Shown here in pieces: positions 36,645-45,775 of a stretch of DNA of 64,000 nt. The DNA lies in the NCBI GenBank assembly GCA_012103505.1, contig WLWP01000001.1, positions 1,550,001-1,614,000 on the forward strand. The letters are read 5' to 3'. The notes beneath the pieces were generated by a model. That model was given only the letters and a program-made list of their open reading frames with translations. It was not told where the DNA came from and did no database searches. The stretch comes from Pseudomonadales bacterium (GTDB lineage: Bacteria > Pseudomonadota > Gammaproteobacteria > Pseudomonadales > Azotimanducaceae). Numbering within the stretch: the stretch's first letter is position 1; each line of letters starts with the position of its first letter. The translations under genes and the position numbers were made by a program.

Positions 36645-38016
36645 CCAGGTGTCGATCCACCTCATTGTGGAAATGTTGGACTCGCATTTCATCGTCATTG
36701 AGCCAGGTAGACTCAAACGCACTCGAACTCATACCGGCTTGAACATTACCAAGCAGCTCAACGTCTTGGTCTATGGTATCCGTCATTGTTTTGTTTCCAG
36801 CAATGACCTCGCTGTAGCTAAACACGTCGCGAACGGGGCGAACATAGTCATCCGGCTTAGCGCCATCCATACCCAAATGTGTACGCTGCGTGCGCTTGCT
36901 ATCGGTATCGCCGTCGGTGCTCTGGTGTACAACATCTTTCTGTCCGACAGTGGACTGAGCAATAGAGGGGTCGGCAAACAACACCATGGACAATTTGTCG
37001 AAATCACACTTCGCTGGATCTTTAGCATGAGGTCGCACCCGCATTAACCAACAATGACCTGGGGTAAAGGACAAAATCACGTTCGGGAACAAATTGTATT
37101 GCCATACATCTGACAGCTGATCATCGTCGAAGGCATTGTAGTCAAAGCCTTTATCTCGCCCTGTTTGTCGCCTTTGCTTTTGCACTGCCCGCCTTATCTC
37201 TGGCACGCGACCGACAAAGTCGTCTGGATTGAGGCCGAGCTGCAACAGTTGCGCTCGGTGTATATCGGTTGGTTTGTCTGGCACTGGAAAACGCGGGTTG
37301 AACGTCGCACCAGGTACCGCGAGTCCGGTATGACCGTGTGGAAAAAGGTGGACAGTATCGTTGCAGCAATCAACCATTCGCCTGTGCTGAGGATGCAAGA
37401 AATCGACGTGATACAACTCACTGAAATTATCGACCACAGCTTTCCAATTACATTCGAGGTGTACGGTTTGATCTTCGACGAGTGTCATCTGGTCAAATCG
37501 ATATGGCGTAAGGTGATCGACCAAGGGTCCCAAGAAATCCAGCAACGGTATCGCTTCGTCGTCCATGTTCACGAATACCATGCCGTTCCACGTGTCTGTA
37601 CGAACCTTCTTTAGAGCTCGCTCACAGGGCACACCTTCGCTAAATCGCTCTTTGTATGGGACCGCAGTTAGGTCACCATCAATGCTGTAAGTCCATGCGT
37701 GGTATGCACACCGAAAATTTGCAGCATGGCCTCGTTCTGATGTAATCAGACGATTGCCTCGATGTTGGCAGACATTGAAAAAACCTTGAACCTCACCGGA
37801 CGACGTTCTCGTAACGAGGATTTGTTCCCGCGCCATATCGAAAACAAAATAGTCACCAGGTTTTTCCAGATCGCTAACAAGCCCCGCCACCAGCCAATTC
37901 GAGCGCCAAACGTGTTGCCACTCTCGATCAACATATTCAGGATCGACAAATCTGTCTTTACTGAAATTCTCGATCTTTGGGCTACCACCCGTGTGATCAA
38001 CGATCTCGATAGTCAT
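36637..38016 (-). CDS. Rieske non-heme iron oxygenase, alpha subunit
   Basis: A ring-hydroxylating oxygenase of 459 residues. The Rieske cluster is bound by C83-x-H85 (NVCQHRGN) and C103-x2-H106 (RCAYHAW), and the mononuclear iron histidines lie in NFSELYHVDFLHP. No beta-subunit gene accompanies it, so it is probably a homomeric alpha-type oxygenase such as those on phthalate-like or diterpenoid substrates. The gene lies just after the binding-protein gene and before the VOC and FAD monooxygenase genes. The Rieske ferredoxin at 22487 could be a donor. Confidence 0.92.
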   Translation of the reverse strand: MTIEIVDHTGGSPKIENFSKDRFVDPEYVDREWQHVWRSNWLVAGLVSDLEKPGDYFVFDMAREQILVTRTSSGEVQGFFNVCQHRGNRLITSERGHAANFRCAYHAWTYSIDGDLTAVPYKERFSEGVPCERALKKVRTDTWNGMVFVNMDDEAIPLLDFLGPLVDHLTPYRFDQMTLVEDQTVHLECNWKAVVDNFSELYHVDFLHPQHRRMVDCCNDTVHLFPHGHTGLAVPGATFNPRFPVPDKPTDIHRAQLLQLGLNPDDFVGRVPEIRRAVQKQRRQTGRDKGFDYNAFDDDQLSDVWQYNLFPNVILSFTPGHCWLMRVRPHAKDPAKCDFDKLSMVLFADPSIAQSTVGQKDVVHQSTDGDTDSKRTQRTHLGMDGAKPDDYVRPVRDVFSYSEVIAGNKTMTDTIDQDVELLGNVQAGMSSSAFESTWLNDDEMRVQHFHNEVDRHLDG

Positions 38017-38037
38017 CAGCTTCGCCTCTTTGATCTG

Positions 38038-39216
38038 CTAGTAGGTAATCGCTTGTTCCAGCGTAACCCAGCGCCCATCCTTGACTTGCGAGAGCACAGA
38101 CTCAGTTGCTCCACTGTGCTTGTCTGGACCAAATGAGACCCTGTAACCAAAAATGTCGGTATAGTCGGTAATAGACTCCAAGGCCTTAACTAAGCTCTCA
38201 GTAGTTAGATCGGGACCTGCCTTATCTAGCGCTGCGACCGTCAAATCTGCACCTCTATACCCTTCCATTGCGGCTAGTCCAGGCTCAACATCGTATTTCT
38301 CAACGTAACTATCCCACCAAGCTTTCACATCCGGGCTCATCTCATCATCCGCATACAACTTGGCCATGTGTACAAAACTGTAGAAGCCCTCGCCACTTTC
38401 TTGATCGGCAATCACTTGCGCATACACCGCATTGTTACCCACCCAATCAACGCCGCTCCATCCCATTTTGCGCGCCGCATCTAGCACAAGGATCGTATCT
38501 CGGTGGACGGTACCCATAAGCACCAAATCACAGTTAGCGTTTTTAAGTCTTAGAATGGCCGCGGTAAATTCTGTATCTGTCGGCTTGTGGGCTGAAATTT
38601 CAGCTATCGCCAAACCCATCGCTTTGGCCTGATCTTGCGCCCCCTCCAAAATTTCGACCCCGTAGTCGGTATCTTGATAAATGACGCAAGGTGTAGTCTT
38701 AGCCCTCTGTTCAACAAAGTAATTCACCGTCGCGCGAACTTCATCGTAGTAGATGCCACGCTGTGTAAACTTCAACGGGTGAAACGGTTCCACCATTTGT
38801 CGGCCACCGCTAATCGGAAAGAGATTAGGCACGTTGTTTTCGAACAACATGGGCATGATGGCATTGTTAAGTGGCGTACCAACTGCTAGCAACATCGCTA
38901 ACACGTTGTCTCGATTCACGAGTTTGTTGGCGGCTGACATGGCCTTGGGGACTTGATACGAAGTGTCTTCTACGACATATCGAATCTGTCTGCCATGGAC
39001 ACCACCTGCTGCATTTACCTCTTCGAAGCGCATGCGCGCGGCATTCGTCGCACCTACACCCCATATTGCCGTCGGACCCGATAAATCTGTGTAAACACCT
39101 AGAGTTATTTCCTCATCAGTTACACCTCGGTTTTGGGCTTGGGATACTTCTTCTGTATCCCCACCGCATGCTGCTAAGACTGCACCTAAGAAAACCAAGC
39201 TCAGTTGCTTGTACAT
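38038..39216 (-). CDS. ABC transporter substrate-binding lipoprotein (LivK type)
   Basis: A periplasmic binding protein of 392 residues with a lipobox (residues LAAC, lipidated cysteine C17). The mature part is of the branched-chain amino acid/amide class: GVTDEEITLGVYTDLSGPTAIWGVG and FPISGGRQMVEPFHPLKF, and GYRGADLTVAALDKAG near the end. This family also binds aromatic acids and urea, so the ligand is not set by homology. It lies inside the operon with the four other transporter genes, a ligase gene and the oxygenase genes. Confidence 0.9.
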   Translation of the reverse strand: MYKQLSLVFLGAVLAACGGDTEEVSQAQNRGVTDEEITLGVYTDLSGPTAIWGVGATNAARMRFEEVNAAGGVHGRQIRYVVEDTSYQVPKAMSAANKLVNRDNVLAMLLAVGTPLNNAIMPMLFENNVPNLFPISGGRQMVEPFHPLKFTQRGIYYDEVRATVNYFVEQRAKTTPCVIYQDTDYGVEILEGAQDQAKAMGLAIAEISAHKPTDTEFTAAILRLKNANCDLVLMGTVHRDTILVLDAARKMGWSGVDWVGNNAVYAQVIADQESGEGFYSFVHMAKLYADDEMSPDVKAWWDSYVEKYDVEPGLAAMEGYRGADLTVAALDKAGPDLTTESLVKALESITDYTDIFGYRVSFGPDKHSGATESVLSQVKDGRWVTLEQAITY

Positions 39217-39282
39217 TCTGCCTCCTAATCTAATTCTGTATCTCTACCATTCGATCTTTAAACTGCTAGGGCTTAGGTTGAA

Positions 39283-41106
39283 TTAATACATCTCGTTGAT
39301 CAGACCAATGTACTTTTCGTTAACGACTTTGCGCTTTAATTTCATAGTTGGTGTGAGCTCCTCGTCCTCGGGATCGAGAAGCTGATCGATGAGCCGAAAC
39401 TTTTTAACCGTTTCGACACGCGCAAACTTCGTGTTCACCTTTTCAATCTCCGACCATATCAGATCTTGCACAGGCTGCGCGTGGCATAGACTTGTATAGT
39501 TGGTGAACGGAACATCGTTGTCTTGCGCAAAATTCTCTACGTTCTCGTGGTCGATCATGATGAGACAGGTTAAGAATGGCCGCTTGTCGCCAACGACCAC
39601 CGCGTCTGAAATAAAAGGGGAGAATTTCAGTTGGTTTTCGATCTCGCTCGGCGTGATGTTCTTACCACCAGCCGTGATGATAATGTCCTTCATCCGGTCA
39701 ATGATGTAGACGTAGCCATCATCATCTATCCGGCCAACATCCCCCGTATGTAACCAACCTTGGACAAAGGTTTCCGCTGTTTTTTCAGGGTTATTCCAAT
39801 ACCCGAGAATGACCCCTGGACCACGTATCAAGATCTCTCCCGCATCCGATAGCGTCACTTCCATCGGTTCCGTTGCTCGACCTACGGAGCCTATGCGATT
39901 AGCACCTTGCACGTTTGCTGTCGCTATGCCCGAGCATTCTGTCTGCCCATAAACCTCGTACATGGGCTTACCCAATGCCCAGAACCAATCTATGAGATCG
40001 GGAGCAATCGGTGCAGCCGCGGTCGAAAGCCACCGGCATTTGTCGATTCCCAACAATATTCTTATGTTCTTGAGAACAAGAAAATCAGCAACCTTGTGAA
40101 CCAGACTCAGGCCAAAGGGCACTGGTTCGTCTACCTTTCGAAACTGTGCGGCCTTATCACCCACCCGGATTGCCCATTCATAAGACCAGCGACCTAAGGC
40201 AGTTGCTTCTTTGAGCTTTATGGTGATCAGCGAATACTGCTTTTCCCACACACGCGGCACCGCGAAATGAATTGAGGGCGCGATCTCCTGCTGATCCGCT
40301 GTGGCGGTTTCTAGCTCCTCAACAAGATTCACGACGGAACAAGATTCCATCGACATGAATGTATAGAACATTCGACCGGCGACGTGCGCCAATGGCAAGA
40401 ATCCCAGCTGTTCATCTTCCGGATAAACGCCGTAGATTTGCTGCAGATTTTGCGCCATGTACAACATGTTCGCCTGGCTGATCATCGCACCCTTTGGCGG
40501 GCCGGTCGTGCCAGACGTGTAGGTTAAGACCATTAAGTCATCAGGGTTAGCAGCATTAATTTCAGCTTCCCACAGATCAGGGTGGGCTTCGGCGTGTTGT
40601 TTGCCAAGCGCAAGTAAGTCTTCAAAGCTGATGCACAGCTCATCAGAAAAGTTACGCAACCCTTCCATATCAAAGATGATGACCTTCTCGAGACTAGGCG
40701 TGTTTTCTCTGACTTCAAGAACTTTGTCGAGTTGCTCTTCGTCCTCCACAAAGTAGAAGCGCGTCCCGCTATCGTTGATCAAATACTCCACTTGGCTCGC
40801 GGCGTCTGTTGGGTAGACACCGTTGGTGACGCCGCCCATGCCAATCACCCCAAGATCTGCGAAAAGCCATTCTTTATTGACCTCTGACGCAATAGAACAC
40901 CGATCGCCACGCTCCAAGCCGAGCGCTTTCAAGCCATAGCCAACCCAGCGGGCCAGATCGCCGTAGTCCCGCCAGGTATATTCGTTCCATATACCAAAGT
41001 CTTTTTCTCGCAACGCTACTTTGTCTGGATTGCCCTGTACGCGATGCCAGAAGAGCTGAGAAATGGTGGTACACCCATCAACGATTACTTGGTTCATAGC
41101 GTTCAT
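39283..41106 (-). CDS. Long-chain-type acyl-CoA synthetase
   Basis: An AMP-forming ligase of 607 residues, of the FAA1/FadD15-like group. The nucleotide loop is LTYTSGTTGPPKGAMIS, the adenylate motif YEVYGQTECSG, and the hinge YIIDRMKDIIITAGGKNITPSEIE. It activates a carboxylic acid entering the cell to its CoA ester. It lies between livF and the binding-protein gene, a position found in many operons that import and activate organic acids. The ATG at 41106 is 15 bases after livF. Confidence 0.9.
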   Translation of the reverse strand: MNAMNQVIVDGCTTISQLFWHRVQGNPDKVALREKDFGIWNEYTWRDYGDLARWVGYGLKALGLERGDRCSIASEVNKEWLFADLGVIGMGGVTNGVYPTDAASQVEYLINDSGTRFYFVEDEEQLDKVLEVRENTPSLEKVIIFDMEGLRNFSDELCISFEDLLALGKQHAEAHPDLWEAEINAANPDDLMVLTYTSGTTGPPKGAMISQANMLYMAQNLQQIYGVYPEDEQLGFLPLAHVAGRMFYTFMSMESCSVVNLVEELETATADQQEIAPSIHFAVPRVWEKQYSLITIKLKEATALGRWSYEWAIRVGDKAAQFRKVDEPVPFGLSLVHKVADFLVLKNIRILLGIDKCRWLSTAAAPIAPDLIDWFWALGKPMYEVYGQTECSGIATANVQGANRIGSVGRATEPMEVTLSDAGEILIRGPGVILGYWNNPEKTAETFVQGWLHTGDVGRIDDDGYVYIIDRMKDIIITAGGKNITPSEIENQLKFSPFISDAVVVGDKRPFLTCLIMIDHENVENFAQDNDVPFTNYTSLCHAQPVQDLIWSEIEKVNTKFARVETVKKFRLIDQLLDPEDEELTPTMKLKRKVVNEKYIGLINEMY

Positions 41107-41121
41107 TCCATACCTACCAGA

Positions 41122-41889
41122 TCATCGCCATGTCTTGCGCTGTTTCCAGCGTCTACGACCACGGGCGCCCTGATCCCTCATGCCGAGATAAAATTCCTGT
41201 ATGTCCTGGGCGTCCTTTAACCGCTCGCAACTGTCTTCCATGACGATACGACCAATCTCCATAACGTAGCCGTAGTCACCTACGTCTAACGCCATCTTGG
41301 CATTTTGCTCTACCAACAGTACCGTCACGCCGCGCTCCTTATTTAAGCGGACGATGATTTCACCAATCTCCTGAACGAGACGAGGCGACAACCCTAGGGA
41401 CGGTTCATCGAGCAACATCAGTTTAGGTCGAAGCATGAGTGCCCGACCAATCGACAACATTTGTTGCTGCCCGCCGCTCAGGTTGACGGCTTGCGCCCTC
41501 ATCAAATCTTTCAACACGGGAAAGTAGTCGTACACCATCTCAAGGTCAGACTGAACCAGGTCATCACGACGGGAGAAAGCACCCATGCGCAGATTTTCAT
41601 CCACATTTAGGAATGGGAACACCTCGCGCCCCTCTGGTACGTGGGCGATGCCTTGCCGAGCAATGCCATCTGGATCTTGGCCCTGAATCTCATCACCGTC
41701 ATACACAACGGTACCTTTTTGCGGATCCATCGCACCGCTAATCGTCTTCAACACTGTCGTTTTGCCTGCACCGTTGGCGCCAAGAAGAGAAACAATTTTG
41801 CTTTCGGGGACTTCCATACTCACACCCCGGATCGCCATCACAGGGCCGTAGTAGGTTTCTACGTTTTTTAGTTCGAGCAAATTTGCCAT
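41122..41889 (-). CDS. livF: ABC transporter ATP-binding protein LivF
   Basis: One of the two ATPases of a branched-chain-amino-acid-type importer. The Walker A is GANGAGKTT, the signature LSGGQQQM and Walker B LMLLDEPSLGLSP. It has 255 residues, about 20 more than usual, the extra being a basic C-terminal tail (GARGRRRWKQRK) not seen in ordinary LivF. It starts 13 bases after livG. With LivG, LivM and LivH it completes the importer. Confidence 0.92.
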   Translation of the reverse strand: MANLLELKNVETYYGPVMAIRGVSMEVPESKIVSLLGANGAGKTTVLKTISGAMDPQKGTVVYDGDEIQGQDPDGIARQGIAHVPEGREVFPFLNVDENLRMGAFSRRDDLVQSDLEMVYDYFPVLKDLMRAQAVNLSGGQQQMLSIGRALMLRPKLMLLDEPSLGLSPRLVQEIGEIIVRLNKERGVTVLLVEQNAKMALDVGDYGYVMEIGRIVMEDSCERLKDAQDIQEFYLGMRDQGARGRRRWKQRKTWR

Positions 41890-41902
41890 CAGTCGTGCCT
41901 CA

Positions 41903-42661
41903 TCAATCGCCTAGGTAGGCACGAAGAACTTCTGGGTGTGATTGCACCTCTTGCGGTGTGCCCACAGTGATGAGCTGCCCATCGGCCAACGCCATCACTC
42001 GATCCGATGCAATGCTGACAAGATTCATATCGTGTTCGACCATAATGACAGTGATACCCAGCTCTTCGTTGATATCCTCAATCCAAAAAGACACATCCTC
42101 TGTCTCCTCGGGATTTAAGCCAGACGAAGGCTCGTCCAACAAAAGCAGCTTAGGCTTTAAACAAAGTGCGCGCGCAATCTCCACCATCTTTCGTATGCCG
42201 TATGGCAAGTTGGCGATCACCTGATCGCGATAGCTTTGTAGATTCAAGAGGTCGATTACCTCTTCAACTTGAACCCGAAACTTAAGTTCCTGCCTTTTTA
42301 CCGAGGGCAAGAAGAAGATTTCAGAGAAAATGTTCGATTGGCGGTGTATATGACAACCGATTAACAAATTGTTGAGCACAGTTTCTTGCTCAAAAAGCTC
42401 GGTGTTTTGGAATGTACGCGCGATCCCTAACTCTGCAACATGATGCGTCGCAACGTTAGTTATATCCTGATCATCAAAATGGATGTTGCCCGTCGTCACA
42501 TCGTAGATCCGACTAACCAGGTTGAAGATCGTTGTTTTACCAGCACCATTTGGTCCAACGATGCTAAAGACCTCACCTTCGTTAACTTCAAAGGTAACAT
42601 TTTGGACAGCCTTCACCCCGCCAAAGTGAACCGAGAGGTTTTCTGCTCGAAGTAAGCTCAA
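41903..42661 (-). CDS. livG: ABC transporter ATP-binding protein LivG
   Basis: The second ATPase of the importer, 252 residues. Walker A is GPNGAGKTT, Walker B LLLLDEPSSGLNPEE, and the VEHDMNLV switch is present. The signature motif is replaced by ANLPYGIRKMVEIARALC, where LSYGxQR is usual in LivG; NLPYG is an accepted variant. Its start overlaps livM's stop by four bases, so translation is coupled. Confidence 0.92.
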   Translation of the reverse strand: MSLLRAENLSVHFGGVKAVQNVTFEVNEGEVFSIVGPNGAGKTTIFNLVSRIYDVTTGNIHFDDQDITNVATHHVAELGIARTFQNTELFEQETVLNNLLIGCHIHRQSNIFSEIFFLPSVKRQELKFRVQVEEVIDLLNLQSYRDQVIANLPYGIRKMVEIARALCLKPKLLLLDEPSSGLNPEETEDVSFWIEDINEELGITVIMVEHDMNLVSIASDRVMALADGQLITVGTPQEVQSHPEVLRAYLGD

Positions 42662-43734
42662 TGCAGCCTCTCCGTACGCAAGAACGACTTTTGTCGTTTG
42701 TGCGTAGCCCTGCGATAGAGTGGAAATTCTTCAAAGAAAAGTCGTATCTTGCGCCATCGGCCATATATACCTAATGGCTCGTAGATTAAAAAGAGAATCA
42801 AAATAAGGCCAAAGATCGCTGGTTCAAGCCCCGGAATCTGAGCCACTGCGGGAGGGGTTGCATCGCGCAGAATCGCTATGCCTTGCGGTAAGAGACCGAT
42901 GAAAATTGCGCCATATACAACCCCATGCAACGAACCAACACCTCCCACGACGACCATCAACAAAAGCTGAATGGATGTGATGATCGTAAATGCGTCTGGG
43001 GCCAGGTAGTTCAAACGATGGGCGAAGAGTGCACCGGCAAGGCCAGTGAAAGCAGCAGACAATGCGAACGCTAGCGTTTTGGTACGGGCAAGATGGATGC
43101 CCATACTTTCTGCACTGGTCTCAGAGTCTCGAACGGCTGTCATTGCTCGTCCACTTGGGCTTCGTAGCACGTTCATGACAAGAGCCATGGAGCAAACAAG
43201 TAACAGTAAGCACAAGAAGTAGAACGATGTGGGATCACTCAAGTTCATGCCGAGAAATTCAGCCTTGGGTACTGGCATACCGCGAAAACCGCCAGTGACA
43301 GACTCCCAATGAACCAGCACCTGCTCGACAATGACCGCGAAGGCGAGTGTCGCTACCGCAAGATAGATACCTGTCATGCGTAAAGCTGGTATACCAACTA
43401 TGCCCCCTATAACTGCGCTGAACAGCGTCGCAGCGACAATTGCGACAGGCAAAGGTACCCCTTGATTCAGGAGATAGGCATGTGTGTATGCGCCGATGGC
43501 TAAGAAGGCAGCGTGCCCAAGACTCACGAGTCCGGTATAGCCGACTAGGATCATCAGGCCTAGTCCGGCGATTGCGTAGATAAAGACGAGACTAAATTCA
43601 CCCAACAAAAACCGATCAAGCCACAAGGGTCCAGAAAGCACAGCGATGAGCAGTAACCCATACCATAGGAGATAGCCACGATGGGGGACAAGCTGGATGT
43701 CTTGGAAGTACTTAGTCTTACGTATGAAGCGCAT
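42658..43734 (-). CDS. livM: ABC transporter permease LivM
   Basis: An inner-membrane permease of 358 residues with about nine to ten helices. The family motif GYTGLVSLGHAAFLAIGAYTHA and the EAA-like loop AVRDSETSAESMGIHLARTKTLAFALSAAFTGLAGALFAH are clear. A charged C-terminal tail follows IYGRWRKIRLFFEEFPLY. Its start shares one base with the stop of livH. It forms the channel with LivH. Confidence 0.93.
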   Translation of the reverse strand: MRFIRKTKYFQDIQLVPHRGYLLWYGLLLIAVLSGPLWLDRFLLGEFSLVFIYAIAGLGLMILVGYTGLVSLGHAAFLAIGAYTHAYLLNQGVPLPVAIVAATLFSAVIGGIVGIPALRMTGIYLAVATLAFAVIVEQVLVHWESVTGGFRGMPVPKAEFLGMNLSDPTSFYFLCLLLLVCSMALVMNVLRSPSGRAMTAVRDSETSAESMGIHLARTKTLAFALSAAFTGLAGALFAHRLNYLAPDAFTIITSIQLLLMVVVGGVGSLHGVVYGAIFIGLLPQGIAILRDATPPAVAQIPGLEPAIFGLILILFLIYEPLGIYGRWRKIRLFFEEFPLYRRATHKRQKSFLRTERLH

Positions 43735-44603
43735 TAGACTTTCTTCTTTTGCATTGTAGCGAACAGACCTTGAGGTCTAACAAGTAACATCACGAGCAAC
43801 AAAACGTACGCGCTCGTGTCGGCAAATCCTGGGGGCAAATATAGTCCGGCAAACTGTTCGATTATGCCAATAAGCAGCCCACCGATAATCGCACCAGGCA
43901 TGCTTCCGAAACCACCGACTATTGCCGCTGCGAATGCCTTGATACCAACAAAGCCGATCAATGGATCTACCAGCGAAACAGGTGCAGTTAGCATACCCGC
44001 GACACCCGCGATGCCAGCCGACAATGCCCAAACCAAGGAATACATTCGTTTGACGGGAATGCCCACATAGAACGCAGCTAACTGGTTCTGTGAAGCCGCC
44101 TGCATCGCGACGCCGACTCTTGTGAAGCGAAAGAAAAGCCACATCAATAGGCACAACAGCGCTGTCCCCAATATGATCGCCACATTCTCATAGCCAATAA
44201 CTGCCTCACCCCAGCGAATCACCTCGCCAGAATATGGTGTAGGCAAGGCGCGAGGTTCGTTCCCCCAGATCGCCCCTGCTACAGCACGAAGCACGAAGCC
44301 CAAGCCGATAGTTAACATTAAAACAGCAAAGTGGGGCTCACCGATCATTGGGCGAAGCAACAAGCGTTCGAGGACAACACCAACGACAGCCATTACAAGA
44401 ACGGTAGCAGGGAACGCCCAGTAATATGGCCAATCCCAGATCGAAATGAAGGTAATGGCGACGTAGGCGCCAAGCATCATAATGTCACCCTGGGCGAAGT
44501 TGACCATCTCTGTGGCTTTGTAGACGAGCACAAAACCTAGCGCGATTAACCCATAGACACAGCCTTGGGAGACACCGCTAATTAGTAGCTGTACAACTTC
44601 CAC
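43734..44603 (-). CDS. livH: ABC transporter permease LivH
   Basis: A 289-residue permease with about eight helices, and the first gene of the importer operon. N-terminal GVSQGCVYGLIALGFVLVYKATEMVNFAQGDIMMLGAY and the loop VGVAMQAASQNQLAAFYVGIPVKRMYSLVWALSAGIAGVAGML are typical of LivH. The ATG lies 216 bases from the divergent halohydrin-dehalogenase-like gene, so promoters for both must lie between. The operon runs on through the ligase gene, the binding protein and the oxygenase genes. Confidence 0.93.
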   Translation of the reverse strand: MEVVQLLISGVSQGCVYGLIALGFVLVYKATEMVNFAQGDIMMLGAYVAITFISIWDWPYYWAFPATVLVMAVVGVVLERLLLRPMIGEPHFAVLMLTIGLGFVLRAVAGAIWGNEPRALPTPYSGEVIRWGEAVIGYENVAIILGTALLCLLMWLFFRFTRVGVAMQAASQNQLAAFYVGIPVKRMYSLVWALSAGIAGVAGMLTAPVSLVDPLIGFVGIKAFAAAIVGGFGSMPGAIIGGLLIGIIEQFAGLYLPPGFADTSAYVLLLVMLLVRPQGLFATMQKKKV

Positions 44604-44819
44604 GCTTTGATGATCCCTAGTTCACGCCGGTGCGCATTATTCTATTTCTACTGACTTCGACCACGCTTAGAGCCCACAACTCTCGAAATTCTTGAAGCGG
44701 AATTTCTGCCCTGGTCCCTTCTTGCCAACGAACGAAGAAGCCGCGTATTGTGTGGCCTGCAGCAGGGTTTGTCACCCCAGAAAGTCGCACACAGACCAAC
44801 AAATCACAGAGGCAAAAAG

Positions 44820-45503
44820 ATGGCTGATCGTCTTAGCGGCAAGCGAGTTCTTGTCACTCAAGCAAACGACTACATGGGGCCCGCGACCATTGAACTTTTT
44901 TCGGCAGAAGGCGCCCATGTTATCTCGGACGAGTCCGACCTCAGGCCAGATGGCGCATGCGAAAATGCGGTTGCGCAGGCAGGTGAGGTGGACATATTGA
45001 TCGCCAATCTTGCGTCGCCTAACTACTCCGGCATCGATGCGGTCGATCTCAGGTCAGACCAGTGGCACACAACGTTCGACATGATGGTGCACCCCTTACA
45101 TAGATTGTGTCAGGCTGTACTGCCGCAAATGATCGAGCGGCAATGTGGCAAGATCGTCGTCTATGGTAGCGCCACCGCACTAAAAGGATTAAAAACCGTC
45201 ACCGCTTACAGCTCAGCTCGCGCAGCTCAAGTTGGCTACGTACAGTCACTCGGCGTTGAGGTCGCACCAAACAACATCCAGGTGAATCTCATTGCCCAAA
45301 ACTACGTGGAAAATCCCGTCTACTACCCACCCGAGCTCAAAGACAACGAGTCTTTTATGAAGTCTCTACGCCGGCAGGTTCCCTTGGGCCGCCTAGCTCG
45401 CGCTGAGGAAGATGCGAAATTCGCACTATTTCTCGCATCGGACGAAAGCGACTTCTTCGTCGGTCAGGCGATTCCATTTTCTGGTGGCTGGATTCAACGA
45501 TAA
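44820..45503 (+). CDS. Predicted halohydrin dehalogenase (SDR-related)
   Basis: A 227-residue SDR-fold protein lacking the NAD(P) glycine motif. In its place is T13-x4-Y18-x-G20 (TQANDYMG), and the catalytic triad is S117-x12-Y130-x3-R134, with Arg replacing the usual Lys. Both are the defining motifs of halohydrin dehalogenases, which convert vicinal haloalcohols to epoxides and halide. The halide-site region NYVENPVYYPPE also resembles those enzymes. The ATG at 44820 follows AGAGG; an in-frame start at 44748 lacks a site and the extra residues do not fit. Activity is predicted, not shown. Confidence 0.8.
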   Translation: MADRLSGKRVLVTQANDYMGPATIELFSAEGAHVISDESDLRPDGACENAVAQAGEVDILIANLASPNYSGIDAVDLRSDQWHTTFDMMVHPLHRLCQAVLPQMIERQCGKIVVYGSATALKGLKTVTAYSSARAAQVGYVQSLGVEVAPNNIQVNLIAQNYVENPVYYPPELKDNESFMKSLRRQVPLGRLARAEEDAKFALFLASDESDFFVGQAIPFSGGWIQR

Positions 45504-45548
45504 CTCTCGGTAAGTGTAGTGGCTCGCCTGTATCCGCAAATGCAAAAA

Positions 45549-45568
45549 TACTGTATATATAGCCAGTA
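45549..45568 (+). promoter_or_regulatory. LexA (SOS) box overlapping a start codon
   Basis: TACTGTATATATAGCCAGTA differs from the ideal LexA operator (CTG-N10-CAG with flanking TA and alternating TA core) at only two core positions. Its last base is the A of the ATG at 45568. The central TATATA can serve as a -10 element, placing the transcript start on or beside the ATG. No clear -35 was seen. Confidence 0.85.
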
Positions 45569-45765
45569 TGGAGAAGTTCTTAAGGCCACTACACCGACAA
45601 CGCAATCGCCGACGCGCCCGAGCCGTCATCTTAGATGGCGACGAACTTGCTGAAAAGTACGGGGTTGAGCTCAAAGCGCTGGAAGACTATCTACTGGCAC
45701 ACAAACTGGCTTACCACAAAGACAGCCAGGGAGCGATTTGGGCTTCAGTCACCGACGTGAAATAA
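45568..45765 (+). CDS. Small SOS-regulated HTH-like protein
   Basis: A 65-residue protein with an Arg-rich N-terminus (RQRNRRRAR) followed by ELAEKYGVELKALEDYLLAHKLAYHKDSQGAIWAS, which reads like a small winged-helix/excisionase-type HTH with a wing strand. I do not recognise a named family. No other in-frame ATG exists, and no leader fits before it because a LexA box reaches the start codon, so the mRNA is probably leaderless. It is a single gene, divergent in neither direction, between the halohydrin-dehalogenase-like gene and a convergent M48 protease gene. A DNA-damage role is inferred. Confidence 0.7.
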   Translation: MEKFLRPLHRQRNRRRARAVILDGDELAEKYGVELKALEDYLLAHKLAYHKDSQGAIWASVTDVK

Positions 45766-45775
45766 CCTGAACGAA

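Noticed and set aside
41122..44603. Strict branched-chain amino acid importer
   Set aside because: Family names come from leucine transporters, but the ligase and oxygenase genes in the operon point to another ligand.
44748..44819. Longer start for the halohydrin-dehalogenase-like protein
   Set aside because: The 24 extra residues are polar and unrelated, and the ATG at 44820 follows AGAGG.
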